Positions 1-7,819 of a stretch of 21,372 nt of DNA are shown here, one piece after another. The stretch is from Solirubrobacteraceae bacterium. GTDB lineage: Bacteria; Actinomycetota; Thermoleophilia; Solirubrobacterales; Solirubrobacteraceae. The notes under the pieces were generated by a model. That model was not told where the DNA came from. It was given only the letters and a program-made list of their open reading frames with translations, and did no database searches. The stretch lies in contig JASHQV010000262.1 of the NCBI GenBank assembly GCA_030038955.1, forward strand, positions 1 to 21,372, in the 5' to 3' direction. The translations under genes were made by a program, and so were the position numbers. Each line of letters begins with the position of its first letter. Position 1 is the stretch's first letter.

Positions 1-2
1 TC

Positions 3-92
3 TACAAAATGGATGGCGGGCGAGAATTCGCGGGAATCCCGCACACTTTGCACCACGACTTCGCTTACGCGCCGATGAGCACGGGCTCGTGA
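3..92 (+). CDS. Possible C-terminal end of a gene entering from the left edge
   Basis: One reading frame is open from the left edge to a TGA at 90-92 and gives about 29 residues ending in DFAYAPMSTGS. Its third codon positions are mostly G or C, as expected for coding DNA in this genome. A second frame is open from the edge to about 258 but has poor codon usage. No family is recognisable from so short a piece, and it may be chance. Confidence 0.22.
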   Translation, partial: YKMDGGREFAGIPHTLHHDFAYAPMSTGS

Positions 93-335
93 TAGTGGTA
101 TGGGCTTCATGGTGTGGAATGAGGCGCGGAATGAGCCTGGTGGTCCAATACGGGAGTGCGAAGTGGTCGGGAGAGCTCAACTTCCTCCCCGAGTGTCGCG
201 GTTCATCTCGTGAGGGAGGGCTGCGAGTAGTTCAGAGTGCGGCGGTGAGCTCGTAAGCAAGATGGCATTGATTACCACGCGATAGCGCTGCTAACGACCG
301 ACGCCACGGGTACGAGATCGTATTCTTGCCAAGCA
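93..335. other. Non-coding stretch, nothing recognised
   Basis: This stretch has lower G+C than most of the window. I see no convincing gene, RNA gene or promoter in it. A short palindrome, GCGGGAATCCCGC, lies just outside it at 30-42. Confidence 0.4.
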
Positions 336-1013
336 ATGTGGATGCTGAAGCCGCTTTCCCATAGGAGACGGATCTTGAGATGCAGTGCTTCTGCGGACGT
401 GGCTGATGCATCGCCCGAGGATTTGTTCTTTCTGGGCTTACGCCAGCTTCAGGAGGAGGAGTTCGAGAAGGCCGCTGCGACCTTCGGGGCCGTGGAAGCT
501 GCGCTTTTGTCTGTGGGGACGGAAGGCCACGTATCTTCAGATTTGATTGCTGGGTTTGTGAGTGCGAAGATTCGGCGTGCAGCCGCGATGCTTGGCATGC
601 TGCGGTGGGATGAAGCGCTTGCCATTTTTGAGGAGCTGTTCGCTGAGGTCCAAGCGCGCCCGGGGTTCGTGAGAGATGCAGCCCCTGACGTGGTGCCGTC
701 GATCTATTGGGGACGGGCTGTGTGCCTCAAGGAGCTTGGCAAGCTGACCGAAGCTTGCGCCGCGGTAGCACCTCTGATTGAGGCAGTCGGCACGGGTACA
801 ACGCCGACGCAACGTGCATACGTGGCGGGAGCGTATCTGTTGCAAGCTAGTGCGGCTGAGGTTGGAGGGCGCTTTGGCGAGGCTTTGAAAGCGGTCGAGG
901 CGGCGATCGCGCAGTGCTCGGGAGCCAAGGAGCCACAGCTCATCGCTACATTGCATGAAGCAGAGCGGAGGCGACAGGCCCTGACCGCGCGCGACCGGTC
1001 CTGTGGCCGCTAG
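336..1013 (+). CDS. TPR-like helical repeat protein, function unknown
   Basis: This is a 225-residue soluble protein with no signal peptide or membrane segment. Alanine- and leucine-rich helix pairs recur at roughly residues 28-60 (FFLGLRQLQEEEFEKAAATF), 75-105, 120-150 and 160-195 (AYLLQASAAEVGGRFGEALK). The spacing and the G-x-x-x-x-A/F-E-A pattern are those of tetratricopeptide repeats, which normally serve as protein-binding scaffolds. The start is uncertain: no ribosome binding site is visible before ATG 336, and ATG 342 or later starts are possible. G+C is visibly lower than in the genes to the right, and the upstream DNA looks similar, which may point to acquired DNA. It could be a fragment of a longer TPR regulator. 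No enzymatic domain is seen. Confidence 0.55.
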   Translation: MWMLKPLSHRRRILRCSASADVADASPEDLFFLGLRQLQEEEFEKAAATFGAVEAALLSVGTEGHVSSDLIAGFVSAKIRRAAAMLGMLRWDEALAIFEELFAEVQARPGFVRDAAPDVVPSIYWGRAVCLKELGKLTEACAAVAPLIEAVGTGTTPTQRAYVAGAYLLQASAAEVGGRFGEALKAVEAAIAQCSGAKEPQLIATLHEAERRRQALTARDRSCGR

Positions 1014-1225
1014 TGTGCAGTTAGGTGGAGGAGTTGGCGTGGGGCGCGCGCGGACATCTGTGCGACGACGCGCCCGCCATGGAGGAGGTTGGTGAGGGCG
1101 CGGTGTGGGGGTGGCTCGGCTGAGCGGAGCTCGCGAGGGTGAGCGGGTGGCTCGTGGAGGTCTTGGGCGAGATGTTCGCGTCGATGGTGCGTGAGGACCA
1201 GCCCCGCCCCCGGTTGGAGGGCAAC

Positions 1226-1251
1226 CAGCTCGCCTGCTTGCGGGCGAGCTG
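1226..1251. terminator. Hairpin between the TPR-like gene and the convergent unknown gene
   Basis: CAGCTCGCC at 1226-1234 pairs perfectly with GGCGAGCTG at 1243-1251, giving a 9-bp GC-rich stem with an 8-base loop. It lies 11 bases beyond the stop of the minus-strand gene and between two convergent genes, so a bidirectional terminator is reasonable. No T-tract follows on either strand. Confidence 0.35.
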
Positions 1252-1261
1252 TTCTCGCGCC

Positions 1262-2050
1262 TCACGGCACCATGCGAACCCGGAACGTCATGCCGCCGAG
1301 CGCGTCAGCTGATAGCTCGTCAACGCACGATGCGATCACTCGACGAACGGCCAGCTCGGCAGCGTCAGGGGTCGCTGTGCTAACCGCGAGCGTCCATATG
1401 GCCACCGGCACTGGGCTAACCAGTCGCGCCCAAAATGTCTCGGACGTCTGTTCCAGGGAGCGAGTAACCGCATCGGGACGCTGGGCGACGGTCTCGGTTC
1501 TCTTGACGGTGATGTCCTCGGTCTCAAGCCGCTCAGCAACTTTTCGCGCGAGTGCTTCGCTCAGCTCGGCATTTCGCGCGAGCGCGATCAGCTGGACTTG
1601 GCGAGGACCGGACGGCGGAGTCGGCTGCTCGGCTCCACGGTTCGCTAGGCGGCGTGCCTCTCTCAGGCCTCCGCTCGGCCAAGGCATGAGCACGCCCACC
1701 TGCCAGTCCTGAGGCGCCTCGGCGCCGGCGAAGAAGTGCGCCGCACCTCCGAAGTCGTCGCAGACCCGTACGATGACGACGGACGCTTGCGAGCGACCCC
1801 AGGCGATCGCCTCCACGACGTCCACCGATGCGGGGCCAGCATCTTCACGTTCATCGCTCTGCAAATATGCCGTAAATCGGTCGCTTGCCAGCGATCCGGT
1901 CGGTCGCTCCGCTGGTCCTTGCAGCTCGATATCCTCCTCGATCCATGCGACGGCTGACACCGTGGGGATCGTACGTCCCTCGTGGAGTGGCCGCGGGAAG
2001 TCGGAGGCCCAGCACTTCGAGAATCCCTCCGAATTCGGCAGGTGGCCCAC
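1262..2050 (-). CDS. Hypothetical protein, unknown family
   Basis: The frame encodes 262 residues from a GTG at 2050; a purine-rich GAGAAGA lies just upstream. I do not recognise the family. The sequence alternates hydrophobic strands (ASVVIVRVCD, QVGVLMPWP, VQLIALARN) with amphipathic helices (AELSEALARKVAERLE), so a soluble alpha/beta fold is likely, and there is no signal peptide or membrane helix. The N-terminal 30 residues look less protein-like, and a GTG at the codon for V in TVSAVAWIEED is an alternative start. It is divergent from the aminotransferase gene and shares a roughly 130-base intergenic region with it. No function is proposed. Confidence 0.5.
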   Translation of the reverse strand: MGHLPNSEGFSKCWASDFPRPLHEGRTIPTVSAVAWIEEDIELQGPAERPTGSLASDRFTAYLQSDEREDAGPASVDVVEAIAWGRSQASVVIVRVCDDFGGAAHFFAGAEAPQDWQVGVLMPWPSGGLREARRLANRGAEQPTPPSGPRQVQLIALARNAELSEALARKVAERLETEDITVKRTETVAQRPDAVTRSLEQTSETFWARLVSPVPVAIWTLAVSTATPDAAELAVRRVIASCVDELSADALGGMTFRVRMVP

Positions 2051-2116
2051 TCTTCTCTACAGCGCACCTCCGATCTGGATAACTGAAGCGAGCTGGTAGT
2101 TCCGTTTTGGACATGT

Positions 2117-2144
2117 TGAACGTCTTTGTCCGGCCGCTATTTTG
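2117..2144 (+). promoter_or_regulatory. Possible promoter of the aminotransferase gene
   Basis: TTGAAC (2117-2122), a 16-base spacer and TATTTT (2139-2144) each match four of six sigma-70-type consensus positions. They lie 37 bases upstream of the aminotransferase start, in an AT-rich pocket that is unusual for this window. Confidence 0.35.
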
Positions 2145-2152
2145 TACAAAAC
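2141..2152. promoter_or_regulatory. Perfect 12-bp palindrome, candidate operator
   Basis: TTTTGTACAAAA is a perfect palindrome of eight A/T pairs around a GTAC core, in an otherwise GC-rich region. It overlaps the end of the possible -10 box and lies 28 bases before the aminotransferase start. The nearest candidate binder is the PucR-family regulator encoded downstream at 3636; this link is inference. Confidence 0.4.
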
Positions 2153-2180
2153 GGCAAGCGCTTTTCCCGAGGGAGTTCAG

Positions 2181-3572
2181 ATGTCCACCACCGAAGTCGC
2201 CGTCGATAGCAGCAACGCCACGCTGCAGGAGCTGGCCCGCCGCCACCTGTGGATGCACTTCACCAGGATGGGGGGTTACGACGAGCAGCACGAGATCCCG
2301 ATCATCGTTCGGGGCGAGGGCGCCTACGTGTACGACGAGCACGGCAAGCGCTATCTCGACGGGCTGTCGGCGCTGTTCTGCGTGAACATCGGCCACGGCC
2401 GCGCCGACATCGCTCAGGCCGGCGCCGACCAGGCCAAGCAGCTCGGCTTCTTCACGAACTGGTCGTATGCGCACCCGCGGGCGATCGAGCTGGCTGCACG
2501 GGTTGCGGGGCTCGCCCCCGGGGATCTCAACCGCGTGTTCTTCACGAGCGGCGGCAGCGAGGCGGTGGAGACCGCGCTGAAGCTCTCGCGCCAGTACCAC
2601 CGGCTGCGGGGCAAGCCCGGCAAGATCAAGATCATCGCGCGTGAGATCGCCTACCACGGAACCAGCCTCGGGGCGCTCACCGCCACCCAGATCCCGGCGC
2701 TGAAGGAGCCGTTCGAGCCGCTCACCCCCGGTGGCGTGACCGTCCCCAACACGAACATGTACCGAACGCCCGAGGGCACCACCGGCGTCGACCTCGCGAA
2801 CACCGTGGCCGACGCGATCGAGCGCGAAGGGCCCGACACGGTCGCGGCCGTGATCATGGAGCCCGTCCAGAACGCCGGCGGCTGCTTCCCACCGCCCGGC
2901 GCCTATTTCCAGCGTGTCCGCGAGATCTGCGACGAGTACGACGTGATCATGATCTCCGACGAGGTGATCTGCGCCTGGGGTCGCCTCGGCGAGTACTTCG
3001 GCTGCCAGCGGTTCGGGTACCAGCCGGACATCATCACCACCGCCAAGGGCCTGACCAGCGCGTACGCGCCGATGGGCGCGGTGATCATCTCCGACCGCCT
3101 GTTCGAGCCCTACCAGTCGGGCGCCACCAGCTTCGTGCACGGGTTCACGTTCGGCGGCCACCCGGTGTCGGCGGCGGTTGCGATGGCCAACCTGGACGCG
3201 TTCGAGAACGAGCACATCCTCGACAGGGTCCGCGACAACGAGGCGGCGTTCGCCGAGATGATGGACTCGTTGCGCGACCTGCCGATCGTCGGCGACGTCC
3301 GCGGCGTCGGCTTCTTCCGCGCGGTCGAGCTGGTCAAGGACAAGCAGACCAAGGAGACGTTCGACGACGCCGAGTCCGAGACGCTGCTGCGCGGGTTCCT
3401 CTCGGGGGAGCTGTTCCGCCGCGGGCTCGTCTGCCGCGCCGACGACCGCGGCGACCCGGTGATCCAGCTGGCGCCGCCGCTGATCTGCGGTCCCGAGCAG
3501 TTCGCCGAGATGGAGTCGGTGCTGCGTCCGGTGCTGGCCGAGGCCGGCGAGCGGATGCACGTCCGCGCCTGA
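2181..3572 (+). CDS. Class III omega-aminotransferase (PLP-dependent)
   Basis: This 463-residue protein has the fold-type I class III aminotransferase layout. Visible motifs are the substrate-side region YLDGLSALFCVNIGHG near residue 60, the phosphate-binding TSGGSEAVETALKL, SDEVICAWGR with the ring-nitrogen aspartate D260, and TTAKGLTSAYAPMGA with the Schiff-base lysine K289. The family transfers an amino group from an omega-amino acid (beta-alanine, GABA, putrescine or related amines), often to pyruvate; the donor cannot be read from sequence. ATG 2181 is preferred over upstream starts because GAGGGAG lies 5 bases before it. The gene is followed after 63 bases by a PucR regulator and then alanine dehydrogenase. 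That context favours pyruvate as acceptor, with Ald recycling the alanine formed. Class assignment is firm; substrate is open. Confidence 0.92.
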   Translation: MSTTEVAVDSSNATLQELARRHLWMHFTRMGGYDEQHEIPIIVRGEGAYVYDEHGKRYLDGLSALFCVNIGHGRADIAQAGADQAKQLGFFTNWSYAHPRAIELAARVAGLAPGDLNRVFFTSGGSEAVETALKLSRQYHRLRGKPGKIKIIAREIAYHGTSLGALTATQIPALKEPFEPLTPGGVTVPNTNMYRTPEGTTGVDLANTVADAIEREGPDTVAAVIMEPVQNAGGCFPPPGAYFQRVREICDEYDVIMISDEVICAWGRLGEYFGCQRFGYQPDIITTAKGLTSAYAPMGAVIISDRLFEPYQSGATSFVHGFTFGGHPVSAAVAMANLDAFENEHILDRVRDNEAAFAEMMDSLRDLPIVGDVRGVGFFRAVELVKDKQTKETFDDAESETLLRGFLSGELFRRGLVCRADDRGDPVIQLAPPLICGPEQFAEMESVLRPVLAEAGERMHVRA

Positions 3573-3635
3573 CCGTGCGGATCGCCCGCGACTCCCGGAC
3601 ACGCAGCGCGCCACGGTGAGGAAAGAGCGAGTCGC

Positions 3636-5387
3636 TTGCTGACCGTCAGAGGGCTGATCGAGGACCTCGACGTCCGCGTGCTCACCGGCGAGTCCAACCT
3701 CGACATGCCGGTGCGCTGGGTGCACCTGTCGGAATGGGGTGACCCGACGCCGTGGCTGTCAGGCGGCGAGGTGCTGCTGACCACCGGCATCCAGCTCGAC
3801 ACGCCCGAGAGCCAGCGCGAGTTCATCCGCCACCTCGCCGAGCACCAGCTGGCCGGGCTCGGGTTCGGCACCGGGCTCGCCCACGAGCAGGTTCCGCCGG
3901 CGCTCGTGGAGGCGGCCGAGGAGCTCGAGTTCCCCGTGTTCGAGGTGCCCTACGAGGTCCCGTTCATCGCGATCACCGAGGCCGCCTTCAGCCAGCTCGT
4001 CAACGAGCAGTACGCGGTCTTGCGGCGGGCGCTGGCCGCGCAGGAGCGGCTCGAGCGGATCGTGCTCTCGCAGCGGGGCCTCGAGGCTCTGGCGGGGGCT
4101 TTGGCGACGCTCGTCGGAGCCGCCGTGCTGGTGTTCGACAGGCGCGGCGAGCTGCTCGCCCAGCACGCCTTCCGGCGGCCGATCGACGAGGCGCTGCTGG
4201 AGATCATCCGGAGCGATCTGCGCGAGCGTGGCGGCCGCCGCGACGCGCGGCCGTTCATGCCCGGCGTGGAGGACGCGAGCCGCGCGCTCGCGCTGCCGGT
4301 GGCAGCCGATGGGCCCCCGGCCGCCGGACGGACGAGCTCCACGGGCGAGTCCGCGGGCGTGGCCGAAGCGTGGCTGGTGGCGATCAAGGACGCCGAGCCG
4401 CTGTCCGACTTCGATCGCCTGACGCTGCGCCAAGCGGTGACGATCGTCGCGCTCGAGCTGCTGCGCGAGCGCGTCGCGGGTGACACCGAGCGGCGACTCG
4501 CCGGCGACGTGCTGGCGGCGATGGCCAGCGGCCAGCTGGCGGGCGCGGAGCTGCGCCGGCGCCTCGGTCCGTTCGGCCTGTCCGATCAGGTGGCGGCGGT
4601 CGTGATGGCCCCGCTCGCAGCCGGTCCTCGCGCCGCTGCGGCGGCTGAGACCGCGCTCGGTGCAGCGCTACGGGCGGAGGCCTGCAGCGCGCTCGTGGCC
4701 TCGCACCGGCAGCTGGTCTGCGCGCTGCTCCCGGGGGCGCCCGAGCAGGAGCAGGTGGCGCTGGCCGAGCGGGTCGCCGAGCGCGTCGCCGGCGAGCTGG
4801 GCGCACCGGTGACGCTCGGCCTCGGGCGGTCGGTACCGGGCGAGGAGGCCCGCCGCAGCTTTCACGAAGCTCGCTGCACGCTCGAGGCGCTGTCGCTCGG
4901 CGTGGGACGCGGCGACGCCGCAGGCGGCGATCCAGGCGGGGCGAACGGCAACGGTCGGCCCGGCCCTGCCGTGCCCCAAGCCGGCAGGGCCGGAAGCGTC
5001 TCCGGCATTTCGGCGAGCCTGGACCGCGAGCGCCGGCGAAGCGCGAGCCCCGTGGCCGGCAGCGTCGCCACCTACAAGGACCTCGGCTCCTTCCAGCTGT
5101 TGCTGTCGCTCCAGGACGAGCAGGCGCTGAAGCTGTTCTGCGACTCGATCCTCGGGCCGATCGAGCACGGCGAGGGACATTACGGCGGCGAGCTGATGCG
5201 CTCGCTGGAGGCGTTCATCGAAGAGAACGGCCAGTGGGAGCGGGCGGCGCGCCGCCTGTACTGCCACCGGCACACGCTCCGCTACCGGATCAGGCGGGTG
5301 GAGGAGCTGACCGGTCGCGACCTGGGGTCGGCGCGCGACCGGATCGAGTTCTGGCTGGCACTACGAGGAAGGGAACTGGTGGCATGA
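3636..5387 (+). CDS. PucR-family transcriptional regulator
   Basis: The 583-residue protein starts with a PucR N-terminal domain (LTVRGLIEDLDVRVLTGES, then GGEVLLTTGIQL near residues 43-54). A GGDEF-like/CdaR central region follows, and a C-terminal PucR helix-turn-helix at about residues 530-560 (NGQWERAARRLYCHRHTLRY, then RIRRVEELTGRDL). Start TTG 3636 is chosen because AGGAAAG lies 10 bases upstream and the PucR domain begins at once. PucR proteins usually activate nitrogen or amino-acid catabolic genes, and the B. subtilis family member AdeR activates ald. Here the stop overlaps the ald start in ATGA, so a similar role for ald and the upstream aminotransferase is a good inference. Residues about 421-475 form a Gly/Pro/Ala/Arg-rich, probably disordered insert before the conserved TYKDLGSFQLLLSL segment, which is odd for the family. 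Confidence 0.9.
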   Translation: MLTVRGLIEDLDVRVLTGESNLDMPVRWVHLSEWGDPTPWLSGGEVLLTTGIQLDTPESQREFIRHLAEHQLAGLGFGTGLAHEQVPPALVEAAEELEFPVFEVPYEVPFIAITEAAFSQLVNEQYAVLRRALAAQERLERIVLSQRGLEALAGALATLVGAAVLVFDRRGELLAQHAFRRPIDEALLEIIRSDLRERGGRRDARPFMPGVEDASRALALPVAADGPPAAGRTSSTGESAGVAEAWLVAIKDAEPLSDFDRLTLRQAVTIVALELLRERVAGDTERRLAGDVLAAMASGQLAGAELRRRLGPFGLSDQVAAVVMAPLAAGPRAAAAAETALGAALRAEACSALVASHRQLVCALLPGAPEQEQVALAERVAERVAGELGAPVTLGLGRSVPGEEARRSFHEARCTLEALSLGVGRGDAAGGDPGGANGNGRPGPAVPQAGRAGSVSGISASLDRERRRSASPVAGSVATYKDLGSFQLLLSLQDEQALKLFCDSILGPIEHGEGHYGGELMRSLEAFIEENGQWERAARRLYCHRHTLRYRIRRVEELTGRDLGSARDRIEFWLALRGRELVA

Positions 5388-6511
5388 AAGTCGGAGTTCC
5401 GACGGAGATCAAGACCGATGAGTACCGGGTGGCATTGACGCCCGCGGGCGTGCGCGAGCTGGTCGACGGCGGTCACGAGGTGTACGTGCAACAGGGCGCC
5501 GGCATGGGGTCGGCGATCAGCGACGAGATGTACGAGGCCCAGGGCGCGACGATCGTCTCCGACGCCGCCGGCGTGTTCGGCGAGGCGGAGCTGATCGTCA
5601 AGGTCAAGGAGCCGCAGCCCGGCGAGGTGGCGATGCTCGAGCCGCGCCACACCCTGTTCACGTACCTGCACCTGGCCGCCGACATCGAGTTGACGCGCGC
5701 GCTGATGGGCTCGGGCGCCACGTGCATCGCCTACGAGACCGTCGAGGACGCGCGTGGACGGCTGCCGCTGCTCGCCCCGATGTCAGAGGTGGCGGGCAAG
5801 ATCGCCACTCAGGCGGGAGCGTTCGTGCTCGAGAAGCCGTTGGGCGGCCGCGGCATCCTGCTCGGCGGCGTACCCGGCGTCGCTGCCGCTAACGTGATGA
5901 TCATCGGCGGCGGCGTGGTCGGGATGAACGCCGCCTTCATCGCGCTCGGGATGGAGGCGACCGTGTACGTGTTCGATCGCAACATCGACCGCCTGCGCGA
6001 GCTCGACATCGCGCTCGCCGGGCGCGCCGACACCTGCTTCGCGTCGACGCTTGCGGTCGAGGAGCGGCTGCCCGAGATGGACCTGGTGATCGGGGCGGTG
6101 CTCGTCCACGGCGCGAAGGCGCCGCACGTCGTCAGCCGCGCGCAGCTCGCGCTGATGAAGCGCCACGCGGTGCTGGTCGACGTCTCGATCGACCAGGGCG
6201 GGTGCTTTGAGACCTCGCACCCCACGACCCACACCGACCCCACCTACGAGGTCGACGGGATCACCCACTACTGCGTCGCCAACATGCCTGGCGCGGTGCC
6301 GATCACCTCCACCTACGCGCTGACCAACGCGACGATGCCCTACGTCCTCGAGCTCGCTCGTCGCGGCGTGCGCGCGGCGGTGGCAAGCAGCCCGGGGCTG
6401 AAGCTCGGCGTCAACGTCGCCGCCGGCCAGGTCACCTACGAGCCGGTCGCCGAGGTCGCTGGGGTGAGCTACCAGCCGGTGGACGGGGCGCTCGAGCTGG
6501 TTCCCGCGTAG
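5384..6511 (+). CDS. ald: Alanine dehydrogenase
   Basis: This 375-residue NAD-dependent enzyme interconverts L-alanine and pyruvate plus ammonia. The N-terminus MKVGVPTEIKTDEYRVALTP is diagnostic. The residues known from alanine dehydrogenase structures are all present: R15, K75 (VKVKEP), H96 (YLHLAAD) and D270 (VSIDQGG). The Rossmann motif GGGVVG lies at 175-180, with D198 at the end of the second strand selecting NAD over NADP. The C-terminus is complete (VANMPGAVPITST, LKLGVNVAAG). ATG 5384 overlaps the pucR stop by four bases and is preceded by AGGAAGGG, so the two are translationally coupled. Ald would feed alanine made by the aminotransferase back to pyruvate and release ammonia and NADH. 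An upstream in-frame ATG at 5234 lies inside pucR and is rejected. Confidence 0.97.
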   Translation: MKVGVPTEIKTDEYRVALTPAGVRELVDGGHEVYVQQGAGMGSAISDEMYEAQGATIVSDAAGVFGEAELIVKVKEPQPGEVAMLEPRHTLFTYLHLAADIELTRALMGSGATCIAYETVEDARGRLPLLAPMSEVAGKIATQAGAFVLEKPLGGRGILLGGVPGVAAANVMIIGGGVVGMNAAFIALGMEATVYVFDRNIDRLRELDIALAGRADTCFASTLAVEERLPEMDLVIGAVLVHGAKAPHVVSRAQLALMKRHAVLVDVSIDQGGCFETSHPTTHTDPTYEVDGITHYCVANMPGAVPITSTYALTNATMPYVLELARRGVRAAVASSPGLKLGVNVAAGQVTYEPVAEVAGVSYQPVDGALELVPA

Positions 6512-6568
6512 GGGCGAGTCCGGCCCGCCCGGACCCACTGGCGACGCGAGCGGCCCGGCGATCACGCC

Positions 6569-6613
6569 CGCGGGTCGAAATTCGTTGGACTATCCGTCGG
6601 TTTTCGACCCGCG
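6569..6613. terminator. 12-bp inverted repeat between convergent ald and nitroreductase genes
   Basis: CGCGGGTCGAAA (6569-6580) is a perfect reverse complement of TTTCGACCCGCG (6602-6613), with a 21-base loop that can form a small inner GGA/TCC stem. It begins 57 bases after the ald stop. The right arm lies inside the last codons of the nitroreductase gene. Position and GC content suit a terminator serving both convergent genes; no T-tract follows on the plus strand. Confidence 0.5.
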
Positions 6614-7234
6614 AACGCTAGCGACCCCCGCTGAGCGGGCGTCGCTCCAGCGACCGCGCCGCACGACCCGCGAGACGGGACGGCGGCGAGCGCTGATGTC
6701 GCGGGGCGGCTCGTCTGAGTAGCCGACCGAGATCGCGCCGATCGGGTGCAGCTCGGGCGGGACGCCGAACGCGTCGCGGTAGGCGTCGATCCGCTCCTTC
6801 GGGAGGCCGAAGAAGCACGCTCCGAGCCCTTCGTCGACCGCCGCCAGCAGGATCAGCATCGCGGCGAACCCCGTGTCGATGTCCCAGTAGGGCGAGGACC
6901 ACCAGGCGTCGGAGCGATCGGTGAAGCCCTTGTCCGGCTCCGCGTAGCGGTCCAGATACGCGTCCTTGTTGGAGTGGGGGACGATGATCAGCGGCGCCCG
7001 CACGTTGGCGGCGAACCAGTTCTCGGGCTCGGTGTCGTCGGGGGTGGCCACCTGGCGGAAGCGCGCGATGTCCTCCGGCTGGTCGAGGATCAGGAAGCCC
7101 CACCCCTGCGAGAAGCCGGCCGACGGCGCCCTCAGCCCGGCTTCGACGAGGCGGTCGGCCAGCTCCGGCGGAACCGGCCGGTCCTCGTAGCTACGGACCA
7201 TCCGGCGGCGGCGGATCACATCGCGGAACTCCAT
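6590..7234 (-). CDS. Nitroreductase-family FMN oxidoreductase
   Basis: The 214-residue protein begins MEFRDVIRRRRMVRSYEDRP, the FMN-phosphate arginine motif of the nitroreductase fold. It continues with LRAPSAGFSQGWGFLIL (residues 34-50) and later AAVDEGLGACFFGLP, the second cofactor segment, then HPIGAISVGYSDEP. Family members reduce nitroaromatics, quinones, flavins or enones with NAD(P)H; the substrate is not readable here. The insert with WWSSPYWDIDTG before the helix is typical of the subgroup annotated simply as nitroreductase. It is encoded against both flanking genes and diverges from rpsL by 96 bases. The last 35 or so residues are Arg/Ser-rich and probably disordered, and their codons carry the right arm of the shared inverted repeat. 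Confidence 0.88.
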   Translation of the reverse strand: MEFRDVIRRRRMVRSYEDRPVPPELADRLVEAGLRAPSAGFSQGWGFLILDQPEDIARFRQVATPDDTEPENWFAANVRAPLIIVPHSNKDAYLDRYAEPDKGFTDRSDAWWSSPYWDIDTGFAAMLILLAAVDEGLGACFFGLPKERIDAYRDAFGVPPELHPIGAISVGYSDEPPRDISARRRPVSRVVRRGRWSDARSAGVASVRGSKTDG

Positions 7235-7330
7235 CGGTCAAGGATGGCAGGGCGGGTGGGGAATCGCGCCGCCGGCGGCGGTCGCGACGGGCGGCGGTGA
7301 GAGAGCATGGCCTGCTATCGTCGCCGGGCG

Positions 7331-7726
7331 ATGCCGACCACCAACCAACTCGTCACCAAGGCCCGCAAGAAGCCGACCAAGAAGCTCGCCACCCCGGGTC
7401 TGAAGTCCGGCAAGGGCCGCAAGCGGAGGGTCTCGGCGCCCCAGCGCCGGGGGGTGTGCACGCGCGTGTTCACGACCACCCCAAAGAAGCCGAACTCGGC
7501 GCTCCGCAAGGTCGCGCGCGTGCGGCTGACGAACGGCATGGAGGTCAACGCCTACATCCCCGGCGAGGGCCACAACCTCCAGGAGCACTCGGTCGTGCTG
7601 GTCCGCGGCGGTCGCGTCAAGGACTTGCCTGGCTACCGCTACAAAGTGATTCGGGGCACGCTCGACGCTGCGGGCGTGTCGGACCGCAAGAAGGCCCGCT
7701 CGCAGTACGGCGTCAAGGCCACATGA
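7331..7726 (+). CDS. rpsL: 30S ribosomal protein S12
   Basis: This 131-residue protein carries the S12 decoding-centre motifs RGVCTRVFTTTPKKPNSALR and GEGHNLQEHSVVLVRGGRVK followed by DLPG. The two lysines equivalent to E. coli K43 (here K53) and K88 (here K97) are unchanged, so no streptomycin-resistance substitution is seen there. The aspartate normally methylthiolated in other bacteria (KDLPG) is present. The protein is a few residues longer than E. coli S12 because the basic N-terminal linker before RGVC is expanded, and it has GYRYK where E. coli has GVRYH. ATG 7331 fits the family N-terminus (MPTTNQLV). It has no clear ribosome binding site, and TATCGT at 7315-7320 could be a -10 for a nearly leaderless transcript. 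rpsG follows after 141 bases. Confidence 0.97.
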   Translation: MPTTNQLVTKARKKPTKKLATPGLKSGKGRKRRVSAPQRRGVCTRVFTTTPKKPNSALRKVARVRLTNGMEVNAYIPGEGHNLQEHSVVLVRGGRVKDLPGYRYKVIRGTLDAAGVSDRKKARSQYGVKAT

Positions 7727-7762
7727 TCGCGATCGCGAAGCCGGCGCACGCGGCGCCGGAAG

Positions 7763-7801
7763 CGGAGCTGGTTCTCAGATCGCGGGACCGAATGTCCCGC
7801 G
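7763..7801 (+). repeat. Tandem hairpin repeat, copy 1 (rpsL-rpsG gap)
   Basis: This 39-base unit matches copy 2, 57 bases downstream, at 36 of 39 positions. It holds a perfect 11-bp stem, GATCGCGGGAC (7778-7788) with GTCCCGCGATC (7794-7804), around the loop CGAAT. Confidence 0.85.
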
Positions 7802-7819
7802 ATCAAGCGAAGCTGGAGG

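Noticed and set aside
1851..3725. Long minus-strand open frame (624 codons) opposite the aminotransferase gene
   Set aside because: It is antisense to a clear class III aminotransferase with all motifs; long antisense frames are common in GC-rich genes, and its product has no recognisable domain.
5234..5383. 50-residue N-terminal extension of alanine dehydrogenase
   Set aside because: It overlaps the PucR helix-turn-helix in another frame; the canonical MKVGVPTE start at 5384 has a good ribosome binding site.
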